NCBI GenBank assembly: GCA_045578465.1
Contig: JAZNKJ010000049.1
Coordinates: 1-46,999 of the forward strand
Direction: 5' to 3'
DNA from: SIG454 sp045578465
GTDB lineage: Bacteria; Bacillota; Clostridia; Monoglobales; Monoglobaceae
Length of the DNA: 46,999 nucleotides
In this document: piece after piece, positions 32,975-41,048 of the stretch
Numbering within the stretch: position 1 is the first letter of the stretch
Layout: each line of letters starts with the position of its first letter
Program-made: the position numbers and the translations under genes
Notes under the pieces: model-generated
The model's input: the letters and a program-made list of their open reading frames with translations, nothing else
The model's database searches: none
What the model was told of the DNA's origin: nothing

Positions 32975-33003
32975 TTGACATCTAAGGCTTTATGTGTTAT
33001 ACT
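32975..33003 (+). promoter_or_regulatory. Promoter of the SRP RNA gene
   Basis: Perfect -35 TTGACA (32975-32980), 17-bp spacer, -10 TATACT (32998-33003); start near 33009-33010. Confidence 0.85.
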
Positions 33004-33008
33004 GTATG

Positions 33009-33281
33009 AGCTATGTTAAATCGGGGTGGCAGCGGTACCTTGTAACCTTCAATCCGCTAAGTGGGGATGACAACTTGAGCTGAGGGACATGGCTGTGCGG
33101 TCTGTTTCCGATAAGTGGTGTTGACGATTCGGTCTTACGCAATTAAAGCCTGTGAACCATGTCAGGGCAGGAATGCAGCAGCATTAAGCAGTATCTTTGA
33201 TGTGCCGTAGGGTAGCCGTATCTGAGCTAACTGTCGGATTACGCGGGTAGTTATGCCTCGAACTCAAGAACATAGCTTTTA
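33009..33281 (+). ncRNA. ffs: Signal recognition particle RNA, large Gram-positive form
   Basis: About 270 nt with complementary ends AGCTATGTT (33009-33017) and AACATAGCT (33269-33277) and a T-rich 3' tail. The domain IV core (about 33157-33190) includes AACCATGTCAGGG, then GCA-GGAA-TGC with the GGAA tetraloop, then AGCAGCATTAAG, which is the Ffh-binding site. The 5' part (GGGGTGGCAGCGGTACC) fits the Alu-like domain of Bacillus and Clostridium scRNA. With Ffh and FtsY it targets membrane proteins to SecYEG. Its location directly before dnaX is a common Firmicutes arrangement. Confidence 0.93.
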
Positions 33282-33303
33282 TTTTTTAAAGGAGGAGAGT
33301 AGT

Positions 33304-34920
33304 ATGTCCGAAATGTATCAGGCTTTATACCGTAAATGGCGTCCGATGATTTTTGAGGATGTTGTCGGTCAGGAGCATATTTCCGAGACGCTTCGAAACA
33401 GCGTTATGTCAGGTCGTATTGCTCATGCCTATCTTTTCTGCGGAACAAGAGGAACAGGTAAAACAACCTGCGCAAAAATTCTCTCCCGCGCCGTTAACTG
33501 CGAAAATCCGCAAAACGGAAATCCTTGTAACGAATGCCCCACCTGCCGAGGAATTATGGACGGCTCCATTATGGATGTTTATGAAATGGACGCTGCCAGC
33601 AACCGTGGTGTTGGGGATATAAGACAAATCCGCGAGGAGGTTGACTATGCTCCCGCCAACTGCAAATACAAGGTTTATATAATTGACGAGGCTCATATGA
33701 TTACCAACGAGGGCTTTAATGCTCTCCTTAAAACTCTGGAAGAGCCACCTGAATATGTTATTTTTATCTTAGCAACAACCGAGCCTAATAAAATTCTCCC
33801 CACCATTTTGTCAAGGTGTCAGAGATTTGATTTCAGAAGAATTGGCGTTGACGATATTTCAAAACGAATAAATAAAATCTGCGATGCAGAAAATATATCC
33901 ATAACCCCTGACGCGTCCGAGCTTATTTCCGAGCTTGCGGACGGCTCAATGCGTGACGGTCTCAGTATCTTAGAGCAATGCACTGCATCTTTTAACGGGG
34001 AGATTAAAAAGGATACCGTTTCCGAGATTGTGGGAATCGTAAACGACGAAGTTCTATTCGACCTTGCCGACTTTATCGCAAAGGAAGACACTCTTTCCTG
34101 CCTTAAAACTGCGGACGCATTTTTAAACAAGGGTAAAGAGGTTTCAAGCTTCTTTGACGATTTGATTGCCCATTTCCGTAACCTTATGTTCTGTAAGGCA
34201 ACCAATAACCCATCAGAAATTATTGAGCGGAGCGGAGAAAAAATTGAAAAATACAAAGCTCAGGCGGAGAAATTCTCTGTTGAAAGGCTTTTATATTCCA
34301 TAACAACCCTTTGCGAGTATTTGGCTCAGGCGAAGTGGATTGCAAACCCGAAAATTTCTGTTGAAATGGCTCTTTTAAAACTCTCTAAGCCACAATACGG
34401 CGAGGGGGCAGACGCCCTTTCAGCAAGGCTTTCCCTTTTAGAGAGCAAAATAGAAAACGGCTCCTTCGTGGCGCCTCCTCCTTCTAAAAAGGAAGAGAAA
34501 ACCGAAAAGAAGCCTGAGAAAAAGGCAGAAGAAAAAATTGCTCCAAAGCCAAAGGAAGAGACTTCCAAAGCAGGCGGAGAAGGAAAAGAATGGGAAAAAT
34601 GGGAAGACGCTCTTTCCATTATCAAAAACGAAAGCAAGAAGCTTTATATGTTCTTATTCCGTGCAAAGGCCTATATTTTAGGGGACGAAATTGAGATTAT
34701 TCTTTCAAACCGCGAGGCTTATGAGAGAATTTCAACCCCTGAGGGCAAAGAATATCTTAAAGCTTTATTCAAAAAGGTGAGCGGAGAAGACTATAAAATT
34801 ATCGTTTCCGAAAGCGGAAACCGATTAAAAAGAGCAACCGAGCCAAGTGGTGCATCAATTGCTGACCTTGCAAAGAAAAAGGATTTGCTTGGGGAAGTTA
34901 TGACGGTTACTGAAAACTAA
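33304..34920 (+). CDS. dnaX: DNA polymerase III subunits gamma/tau (clamp loader)
   Basis: ATPase of the sliding-clamp loader. YQALYRKWRP opens the protein; Walker A GTRGTGKTTC (47 on), zinc ligands C66, C75, C78 and C81, DEAH (128-131) and the sensor SRC in ILSRCQRF are all present. Residues about 390-430 are a Lys/Glu/Pro-rich linker, followed by a C-terminal tau-type domain. 538 aa. I chose the ATG 8 nt after AAAGGAGG; the longest frame begins inside the SRP RNA. No clear slippery heptamer for a gamma form was found. Confidence 0.95.
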   Translation: MSEMYQALYRKWRPMIFEDVVGQEHISETLRNSVMSGRIAHAYLFCGTRGTGKTTCAKILSRAVNCENPQNGNPCNECPTCRGIMDGSIMDVYEMDAASNRGVGDIRQIREEVDYAPANCKYKVYIIDEAHMITNEGFNALLKTLEEPPEYVIFILATTEPNKILPTILSRCQRFDFRRIGVDDISKRINKICDAENISITPDASELISELADGSMRDGLSILEQCTASFNGEIKKDTVSEIVGIVNDEVLFDLADFIAKEDTLSCLKTADAFLNKGKEVSSFFDDLIAHFRNLMFCKATNNPSEIIERSGEKIEKYKAQAEKFSVERLLYSITTLCEYLAQAKWIANPKISVEMALLKLSKPQYGEGADALSARLSLLESKIENGSFVAPPPSKKEEKTEKKPEKKAEEKIAPKPKEETSKAGGEGKEWEKWEDALSIIKNESKKLYMFLFRAKAYILGDEIEIILSNREAYERISTPEGKEYLKALFKKVSGEDYKIIVSESGNRLKRATEPSGASIADLAKKKDLLGEVMTVTEN

Positions 34921-34945
34921 ACTATAAACAGAAAGGCGGATTATA

Positions 34946-35296
34946 ATGGCAAAAGGTGGATTCCCGGGAGGAAGAATGCCGGGTGGCGCAAATATGAATC
35001 AGATGCTCAAACAGGCACAGAAAATGCAGGAGCAAATGATAAAAATGCAAGAAGACCTTGAAAATCAAACATATGAGGCGAGCGCAGGCGGCGGTGCCGT
35101 TACTGTTAAAGTAAGCGGGAAGAAAGAGCTTTTAGAAGTTAATCTTTCAGAGGCAGTTGTTGACCCTGATGATATCGAAATGCTTCAAGACCTTATTATT
35201 GCCGCAGTTAACGAGGGTATGAGAAAGGCTTCCGAAAGTAGCGAAAACGAACTCGGAAAGTTAACCGGCGGACTTAACATTCCTGGATTATTCTAA
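34946..35296 (+). CDS. ebfC: YbaB/EbfC family nucleoid-associated protein
   Basis: 116 aa DNA-binding protein acting as a dimer. NMNQMLKQAQKMQEQMIKMQ is the N-terminal coiled helix, followed by a Gly-rich turn (EASAGGGAVTVKVSGKKEL) and PDDIEMLQDLIIAAVNEG, all typical. It follows dnaX by 25 nt with an AGAAAGG site. The third partner usually seen, recR, is missing; a terminator comes straight after. Confidence 0.93.
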   Translation: MAKGGFPGGRMPGGANMNQMLKQAQKMQEQMIKMQEDLENQTYEASAGGGAVTVKVSGKKELLEVNLSEAVVDPDDIEMLQDLIIAAVNEGMRKASESSENELGKLTGGLNIPGLF

Positions 35297-35301
35297 AAAA
35301 C

Positions 35302-35340
35302 AAAAGGACTTAAAGATTTCTTTAAGTCCTTTTTTATTCT
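35302..35340. terminator. Bidirectional terminator between ebfC and the esterase
   Basis: 14-bp stem AAAAGGACTTAAAG (35302-35315) with CTTTAAGTCCTTTT (35320-35333), ATTT loop, T-rich on both flanks. Confidence 0.9.
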
Positions 35341-36090
35341 TTAAAGTAATTCCATTTCAGAGCGGATTGAATCATCCTCTTTGCCCTTTTCGGTAAACAC
35401 CTTATTTTTATCTTCAAGTTTTTTAAATTCCTCGTAATAACGAGCCCCAAACTCCAAAAGGGATTTTGTGTTAAAATGAAGATTGTCGGGGTTTGAGGTA
35501 AGCCCCTTAGCGCTTACAAACCCTGTCATTGGATTTTCCTTTGCAATTTTCTCTAAGGCTTCGTTTATATGAACATAATCTTTTAATGCTCCACCGTTAT
35601 ATTCTGCGAGGTAGTCCCCAAGTCCTCCCAAAAGGAACGGCACATCATATAGATTTAAATCTTTCCTAAGGGAATTCATAATTTTCAAAAGTTTTTCTTC
35701 ATATAGAGGGTGGCGCTCCTCTTTGGAGTCTGACTCTCCCTGATGCCAGAGAATTCCCGCTATGGTCGAGGTCCTTTGAGCAAGTCTTGCCTGATATACG
35801 GCATTATCATAAAGAAGACCTCCAACGCACCACTGGTCTATGTTTGTCCCACCATCGGCGCAAGGAATAAGTCCAACCTCAACGCCGTGCTCTTTTGCAT
35901 ATAAGTCCGCAAAGCTTTCAGCAAGGCTGACTCCCGAAAAAGACCTGTCAGGATTTACAGGGCGAAAAGCCCCCTGCCACCTGCCGTTTCTTAAAATCTT
36001 TATCTTATCGTTTTCAATAGGCTCCGCCTCACTTAAAAAGCCTCGCCCTGCCATATTCGACTGTCCTATAAGCAAAAATGAATGAACCAT
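35341..36090 (-). CDS. SGNH carbohydrate esterase (sialate O-acetylesterase / CE6-like)
   Basis: 249 aa. GQSNMAGRG carries the nucleophile Ser11, WHQGESD (115-121) is the family oxyanion block and DNLHFN holds Asp202/His205 of the triad, as in the SASA/CE6 domain. These enzymes remove acetyl groups from sialic acid or xylan-type sugars; which one is unknown. There is no signal peptide, so it is probably cytoplasmic. I chose the Met of MVHSFLLIGQSN, with GGAGG 8 nt before it and about 22 nt after a good promoter; two upstream in-frame Mets lack a site. Confidence 0.88.
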   Translation of the reverse strand: MVHSFLLIGQSNMAGRGFLSEAEPIENDKIKILRNGRWQGAFRPVNPDRSFSGVSLAESFADLYAKEHGVEVGLIPCADGGTNIDQWCVGGLLYDNAVYQARLAQRTSTIAGILWHQGESDSKEERHPLYEEKLLKIMNSLRKDLNLYDVPFLLGGLGDYLAEYNGGALKDYVHINEALEKIAKENPMTGFVSAKGLTSNPDNLHFNTKSLLEFGARYYEEFKKLEDKNKVFTEKGKEDDSIRSEMELL

Positions 36091-36118
36091 AATTTCATCC
36101 TCCGTTTCCTCTTTTTTC

Positions 36119-36147
36119 ATTTTAACATAATCCGAAGGGATTATCAA
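36119..36147 (-). promoter_or_regulatory. Promoter of the esterase gene
   Basis: Minus-strand TTGATA (36147-36142), 17-bp spacer, TAAAAT (36124-36119). Confidence 0.7.
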
Positions 36148-36160
36148 CCCTTACAAACAA

Positions 36161-36190
36161 AAAAACCGAAGGCGATAGCTTTCGGTTTTT
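36161..36190 (-). terminator. Terminator after spoIIID
   Basis: 13-nt arms AAAAACCGAAGGC and GCTTTCGGTTTTT with a GATA loop and one G-T-type mismatch; T-rich on the minus strand. Confidence 0.85.
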
Positions 36191-36452
36191 ATTTCTCTTT
36201 TCTTTTCTTTAAATATTTTTCTCTGGTCGCAAGGCCGCCTCTTATGTGTCTCTCTTCCCTGTTTTCGTTGAGAATTTTCCGCGTTTCGTCATATATAACT
36301 CTGTTGAGTTTAGGAAGCCTTTCCGTTATGTCTTTATGAACGGTCGATTTGGAGATCCCGAATTTTTTAGCAGCCTCTCGAACCGTGCATCTGCTATCTA
36401 TTATGTAATGTGCAATATTTACCGTTCTTTCTTCAATTGTTGCATATTGCAT
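36189..36452 (-). CDS. spoIIID: Sporulation regulator SpoIIID
   Basis: 87 aa helix-turn-helix protein that controls sigma-E-dependent genes in the mother cell. RTVNIAHYIIDSRCTVREAAKKFG, then SKSTVHKDITERLPKLN and RHIRGGLATREKYLKK, follow SpoIIID throughout. Its presence indicates an endospore-forming lineage. A possible sigma-E type -10 (CATATATT, 36494-36487) lies upstream but the -35 is unclear. It follows the PD-(D/E)XK gene by 62 nt, so readthrough from the reductase-nuclease unit is possible. Confidence 0.93.
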   Translation of the reverse strand: MQYATIEERTVNIAHYIIDSRCTVREAAKKFGISKSTVHKDITERLPKLNRVIYDETRKILNENREERHIRGGLATREKYLKKRKEK

Positions 36453-36514
36453 TATACCACTCCCATATATTTTTCTTACTACTTATAATATATGAGAGCA
36501 AAAATTTTTTAGTA

Positions 36515-37504
36515 TTATTGTTTGCAATCTGTGTTGTTATTTTTCATAAACAAACGCAATTTAGCTGCATCAAACTCCTTAACCAACGCTGACATTTTTT
36601 CGACCGCTTTAAAGCATTTTTCAACGGCATCGATTTGTTCATCGAAAGGTTTAGAAAAATCTACTTTCGGAACATATAATCTGACTGCCGCCGCTTTGCC
36701 TGTTTTATGTACGGTCATTTCATTTTCTTTAAGATTTACCATCTCATTCAATAACATCTGCAATTGCGGTAAAATTTCAGCCATACCTGGAATTGTTAAA
36801 TCAACATAGCCATAATTATCTTTTGAATTACTTGATTTATGTATAATGTAAAGCTTTTCAATAACTGTATTAAATTGTGGCCAAGTCGACTTGGCTCCTT
36901 TGGGGCCTTCTGTTGCTGTTAAGAATAAATGTGGATAATTTTCTTTTTGGTATGCGATATATTTACTCCAAAAATCTGTAACAGCTTTGTTTTCTATAAC
37001 TTGATATCCCGTTTTCTGCTTATGTATAGCTTGTTTTATTTGAGAGAGTTTAAAGTTTTTTCTGCCGTCAGTATCTTTTTCAAAATATTCTTGACACTCT
37101 TCGTATGAAACTTTCTTAGGATATTTCTGTGCCTCCACATTGCTTGTCAAATACTTTTCAGGTGCAACAATGAACACATCAAAAGAAGCATAATCTCCAT
37201 TTGATACGCCAAGTTCTCCTCTCTTCAAATATCTATCGCACTGCTGTGGCATAGCAATAGCATCAATTTTGTCTTCAATTAAAATGCCATGTCTTCTTCC
37301 GTCTGTTTCAATAATCACAGTCATATCAGACTCGCCAAATTCCGGATGAGTCTTTGAATGTTCAACTTCAACTACGGTTGCATCAATTATACCGATTTTT
37401 GATGTGAAGATATTTAAAAACTCCTTAGAGACAATAAATTCCTCTAAAAACAGCATATCCATATCATGCTCTGACACATCAGCAAATTTACATATTGGCA
37501 TCAT
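36515..37504 (-). CDS. PD-(D/E)XK superfamily nuclease, unknown role
   Basis: About 329 aa. The catalytic core is D60 in GESDMTV, E77 and K79 in ILIEDK, and a following QCDRY (Q88, Y92) that fits the QxxxY motif of RecB-type nucleases; an acidic N-terminal helix (LEEF) is also present. The C-terminal half has no motif I know. I chose the ATG preceded by GGAGGG (7 nt). By eye it is more AT-rich than its neighbours, and such single genes are often acquired. It begins 35 nt after the reductase stop. Candidate anti-phage or mobile-element function, unproven. Confidence 0.7.
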   Translation of the reverse strand: MMPICKFADVSEHDMDMLFLEEFIVSKEFLNIFTSKIGIIDATVVEVEHSKTHPEFGESDMTVIIETDGRRHGILIEDKIDAIAMPQQCDRYLKRGELGVSNGDYASFDVFIVAPEKYLTSNVEAQKYPKKVSYEECQEYFEKDTDGRKNFKLSQIKQAIHKQKTGYQVIENKAVTDFWSKYIAYQKENYPHLFLTATEGPKGAKSTWPQFNTVIEKLYIIHKSSNSKDNYGYVDLTIPGMAEILPQLQMLLNEMVNLKENEMTVHKTGKAAAVRLYVPKVDFSKPFDEQIDAVEKCFKAVEKMSALVKEFDAAKLRLFMKNNNTDCKQ

Positions 37505-37539
37505 TTCTTTTCCCTCCATTCTCGGATTCGCATAAACCT

Positions 37540-38454
37540 TTACGGTAGGCGGTGGCCTGCTGCTTTATAGATGTCATACCATTCCTGACGGGAGAGGATT
37601 ATGTCCGCACCGCCGCAGATTTCCCTCAGATGCTCAGGATTCATTGTTCCTGCTATAACTTGCATATTTGCAGGGTGGCGAAGTATCCACGCCGTTGCAA
37701 CACCTGTTTTGGTTATGCCGTGTTCTTCCGCAATTTCAGAGAGCTTTTCGTTAAGTTCAGGGAACTTTTCACTATCCACGAATGTCCCTTCGAAAAACCC
37801 ATACTGAAAAGGAGACCAGGCCTGAATTGTCATATTTTTAAGTCGGCTGTATTCCAAGAGAAAGCCGTCGTGCATTTCCGACTCTGCGTTCTTCATATTT
37901 ACATTCATTCCCGAGGTTACCATTCCCGCTTCCGTTACGGAAAATTGGAGCTGGTTTATAATAAGTGGCTGTTTTACAGCAGTTTTTAAAAGCTCTATCT
38001 GCATCATATTATGGTTTGATACGCCAAAATGCTTTACTTTTCCCTCTCGCTCTAATTTATCAAAAGCCTCCGCTACCTCCTCAGGCTCCATAAGGGTATC
38101 GGGTCTATGGAGAAGCAAGGCATCAACATAATCAACCCCAAGGCGAGAAAGACTTCCTTCAACCGCCTCTATAATATGTTCCTTTGAAAAATTATATTTT
38201 CCATAGTTAATACCGCATTTGGTCTGGATTTTGATTTTATCCCTGAGGGATTTGTTCCTCTTTAAAAATTCCCCGAATAGTCTTTCGCATTCTCCCCCGC
38301 CATAAATGTCAGCGTGGTCGAAAAAGTCAATTCCGCAATCTAAGGCGGTATTCATAATAGCATCAATCTTCTTTTCATCAAGATCTTTCATCCTCATACA
38401 GCCAAGAGACACCGCTGATGCTGAAAAAGCTTTACCGATTTCAATATTTTTCAT
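37540..38454 (-). CDS. Aldo/keto reductase (YdhF-like)
   Basis: 304 aa TIM-barrel NADPH oxidoreductase. The catalytic tetrad is D46 (FFDHADIY), Y51, K79 (QTKCG) and H116 (LLHRPD). VKHFGVSNHNMMQIELL and the end HLREICGGADIILSRQEWYDIY resemble the YdhF group. The substrate is unknown. AAGGAGG precedes the ATG, and a near-consensus promoter lies upstream. It leads a probable unit with the PD-(D/E)XK nuclease 35 nt downstream. Confidence 0.9.
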   Translation of the reverse strand: MKNIEIGKAFSASAVSLGCMRMKDLDEKKIDAIMNTALDCGIDFFDHADIYGGGECERLFGEFLKRNKSLRDKIKIQTKCGINYGKYNFSKEHIIEAVEGSLSRLGVDYVDALLLHRPDTLMEPEEVAEAFDKLEREGKVKHFGVSNHNMMQIELLKTAVKQPLIINQLQFSVTEAGMVTSGMNVNMKNAESEMHDGFLLEYSRLKNMTIQAWSPFQYGFFEGTFVDSEKFPELNEKLSEIAEEHGITKTGVATAWILRHPANMQVIAGTMNPEHLREICGGADIILSRQEWYDIYKAAGHRLP

Positions 38455-38495
38455 TGCTTCCTCCTTGAAAAAACTTCGCTACTTTTCTTGCTTCC

Positions 38496-38524
38496 ATTAT
38501 ACATCTAAATTTTTGGAATTTCAA
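38496..38524 (-). promoter_or_regulatory. Promoter of the aldo/keto reductase gene
   Basis: Minus-strand TTGAAA (38524-38519), 17-bp spacer, TATAAT (38501-38496). Confidence 0.8.
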
Positions 38525-38539
38525 GCTTCTAGTTATACT

Positions 38540-38570
38540 AAAAAAGTCCTGGCTAAACCAGGACTTTTTT
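38540..38570 (-). terminator. Terminator of the ATP synthase operon
   Basis: Perfect 13-bp stem AAAAAAGTCCTGG (38540-38552) with CCAGGACTTTTTT (38558-38570), ending in T-runs; it overlaps the last base pairs of atpC. Confidence 0.9.
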
Positions 38571-38829
38571 ATATCCATTTAAAGCTTCCGGACATTAAGA
38601 TTACCTTTTCTTTGGAGACTGTCAGGAGACCTCTTTCAATCTGGAAGGGTTTTTCTTCGCCATTTTCATCTTCAATTTTTCCTTTGCAGGGAACAACGGA
38701 AGTTATGAAAGGGGCGTGGTCAGCCAGGACCGCAAGGTCCCCTGAGGCACCGCGAAGATATATTCCCGTCGCCTCGCCCTCGAAAATATTTCCGCTTGGG
38801 GATGCAACGCTTAAATTAAAGGTTTTCAT
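38569..38829 (-). CDS. atpC: ATP synthase epsilon subunit, N-terminal domain only
   Basis: 86 aa, against about 130-140 for the family. FNLSVASPSGNIFEGEATGIYLRGASGDLAV and ADHAPFITSVVPCKGKI form the N-terminal beta-sandwich that joins gamma to the c-ring. The frame ends at MSGSFKWI, so the two C-terminal helices that inhibit ATP hydrolysis in other bacteria are absent. No frame-shifted remnant is visible; the terminator begins at the stop. The start overlaps the atpD stop by 4 nt (ATGA). Confidence 0.9.
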   Translation of the reverse strand: MKTFNLSVASPSGNIFEGEATGIYLRGASGDLAVLADHAPFITSVVPCKGKIEDENGEEKPFQIERGLLTVSKEKVILMSGSFKWI

Positions 38830-40226
38830 CGTTGCACCTTCTTTGCTTTCTCCACCGCTTCATCTATTGTTCCAACAAAGAGGAACGCAGATTCAGGAAG
38901 GTCGTCGTGTTTACCCTCGATGATTTCCTTAAAGCCTCTTATTGTTTCGGAAAGAGGAACATATATTCCAGGGATACCGATAAACTTTTCGGAAACATGG
39001 AAAGGCTGGGACAAAAATCTCTGGATTTTTCTCGCTCTTTGAACCAGAAGTTTATCCTCATCAGAAAGTTCGTCCATACCCATAATTGCGATAATATCCA
39101 TAAGTTCCTGATATCTTTGCAGGATTCTCTGGACCTCTCTTGCAACGCTGTAATGCTCCTCGCCTAAAATCTCGGCAGATAAAATTCTGCTTGTTGATTC
39201 AAGAGGGTCAACTGCGGGATAAATGCCCTGGGATGCTATGTTTCTTGAAAGAACTGTTGTTGCATCAAGGTGGGCAAAGGTTGTCGCCGGTGCCGGGTCA
39301 GTTAAGTCGTCCGCAGGCACATAAACCGCCTGAATAGAGGTTATTGAGCCTTTCTTGGTTGATGTTATTCTCTCTTGGAGCATACCCATTTCGTTTGCCA
39401 GGGTTGGCTGGTATCCAACGGCAGATGGCATTCTTCCAAGGAGGGCAGAAACCTCTGAGCCTGCCTGAGTAAATCTGAATATGTTATCAATAAAGAGGAG
39501 CACATCCTGGCCCTCTTCTTCACGGAAATATTCCGCCATAGTAAGTCCTGAAAGTCCAACTCTCATTCTTGCGCCAGGTGGCTCGTTCATCTGGCCGTAT
39601 ACCAAGGTAGTATTTGCCAAAACCCCTGATTCCATCATTTCGTTATAGAGGTCATTTCCCTCTCTTGTTCTCTCGCCTACCCCTGTGAAAACAGAGAGAC
39701 CGCCGTGCTCTTTGGCGACATTATTGATAAGCTCCATAATAAGAACTGTTTTACCAACGCCCGCACCGCCAAAGAGGCCGATTTTACCACCCTTTGAGAA
39801 TGGGCAGATAAGGTCAATTACCTTTATCCCTGTTTCAAGAATTTCCGTTGATGTTGCAAGCTCTGAATACTCAGGGGCGCTTCTGTGGATATTCCATCTT
39901 GGTGCATCCTTTGGCTCTTCCTTATTATCAACGGGGTTTCCTAAAACATTGAAAATTCTTCCCAGGGTTTCTCTTCCTACGGGAACAGTTATAGTTTCTT
40001 TTGTATCAGTAACAGGAGTTCCGCGTCTTAAACCGTCTGTCGATGCCATAGCAATACATCTCGCAACATTATCGCCAATATGCTGTGCAACCTCAACAGT
40101 TAAGGTTTTGTCGCCGTTCTCCATTGTTAAAGCATTATAAATAGCAGGAAGATGTCCTTCCTCGAAGCGTACATCAACAACAGGTCCCATAACCTGAACT
40201 ACGCTTCCTTTTGTTTTGTCTGACAT
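38826..40226 (-). CDS. atpD: ATP synthase beta subunit
   Basis: Catalytic subunit of F1. Walker A GGAGVGKT (153-160), catalytic E185 in GERTREG, Walker B LLFIDN (243-248) and the DELSEEDK-like MDELSDEDKLLV near the C-terminus are all present. 466 aa is standard. AAGGAGG precedes the ATG. It follows atpG by 14 nt and overlaps atpC by 4 nt. Confidence 0.98.
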   Translation of the reverse strand: MSDKTKGSVVQVMGPVVDVRFEEGHLPAIYNALTMENGDKTLTVEVAQHIGDNVARCIAMASTDGLRRGTPVTDTKETITVPVGRETLGRIFNVLGNPVDNKEEPKDAPRWNIHRSAPEYSELATSTEILETGIKVIDLICPFSKGGKIGLFGGAGVGKTVLIMELINNVAKEHGGLSVFTGVGERTREGNDLYNEMMESGVLANTTLVYGQMNEPPGARMRVGLSGLTMAEYFREEEGQDVLLFIDNIFRFTQAGSEVSALLGRMPSAVGYQPTLANEMGMLQERITSTKKGSITSIQAVYVPADDLTDPAPATTFAHLDATTVLSRNIASQGIYPAVDPLESTSRILSAEILGEEHYSVAREVQRILQRYQELMDIIAIMGMDELSDEDKLLVQRARKIQRFLSQPFHVSEKFIGIPGIYVPLSETIRGFKEIIEGKHDDLPESAFLFVGTIDEAVEKAKKVQR

Positions 40227-40240
40227 TTTCTCCGCCTCCT

Positions 40241-41044
40241 TTATTGGTCGCTTCCTGCGACAATTTCAGTTATTTCCTGAGTTATTGTGCTTTGTCTTGC
40301 ACGGTTATACTCAAGCTTTAAGTCGTCTATCATTTCTCTTGCATTCTTTCCTGCTGAATCCATAGCAAATCGTCTTGCCACAACCTCGCAGGCAAAGCTT
40401 TCCCTTACAGCCTTGATAAGACTTGCGGAAATATATTCTTCAATGACCGCCTCTAAAACGGTTATTTCGTCAGGCTCATAGATAAGTCCTCCCCGATTTG
40501 CCTTTTCTCCTTTTGTTAAGGGGAGAATAGTTTTAACCTCAGGGGTTTGAGTCATCATTGAAACATACTTTGTTGACACGATAGCAACCTCTTTATATTT
40601 TCCGTCTTTAAAGCCTTGGCAAAGCTCTTTTGAGAGTGCAGATGCGTCCTCATAAGAAAAGTTTTCCGCCTTCAAAACACTCTTGCCGTATCTTTCGCAA
40701 ATCTTTTTCCCTATGGGGATTATTTTTGCATCAGGGAGAGTCGCAACAAGTCTTGTTATGTTGGCATTATAGCCACCAGCCAATCCTCTGTCCCCTGCAA
40801 TAACGATATAGCAGATTTCTCCCTCGCTCTTTTTTTGCATATAAGCGCTTTTTTCACATTCCTTTGCCGAAGTTAAAAGATTAACCGCCTCGTCAAGAGA
40901 CGCCTTATACTGCCTGCTTTTGTTCATATTCTCCGTTGCGCTTCTTATTTTTGCAGAAGCAACAAGGCCCATGGCAGTTGTCAAATGAAGAGTTGAGTTA
41001 ATACTCTTAATTCGGGTTTTAAGACTTTTTATATCTTTTCCCAT
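40241..41044 (-). CDS. atpG: ATP synthase gamma subunit
   Basis: Central rotor shaft. The N-terminal coil MGKDIKSLKTRIKSINSTLHLT and the C-terminal coil LEYNRARQSTITQEITEIVAG are diagnostic, with GDRGLAGGYNANI in the Rossmann-like part. 267 aa is slightly shorter than the usual 285-290, with the loss in the globular middle. It starts 4 nt after atpA. Confidence 0.96.
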   Translation of the reverse strand: MGKDIKSLKTRIKSINSTLHLTTAMGLVASAKIRSATENMNKSRQYKASLDEAVNLLTSAKECEKSAYMQKKSEGEICYIVIAGDRGLAGGYNANITRLVATLPDAKIIPIGKKICERYGKSVLKAENFSYEDASALSKELCQGFKDGKYKEVAIVSTKYVSMMTQTPEVKTILPLTKGEKANRGGLIYEPDEITVLEAVIEEYISASLIKAVRESFACEVVARRFAMDSAGKNAREMIDDLKLEYNRARQSTITQEITEIVAGSDQ

Positions 41045-41048
41045 AAGC

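Noticed and set aside
34480..34600. Programmed frameshift in dnaX to make a gamma form
   Set aside because: The A-rich linker has GAAAAAG but no A-AAA-AAG heptamer in the correct frame with a downstream stem; the A-richness is explained by Lys/Glu codons.
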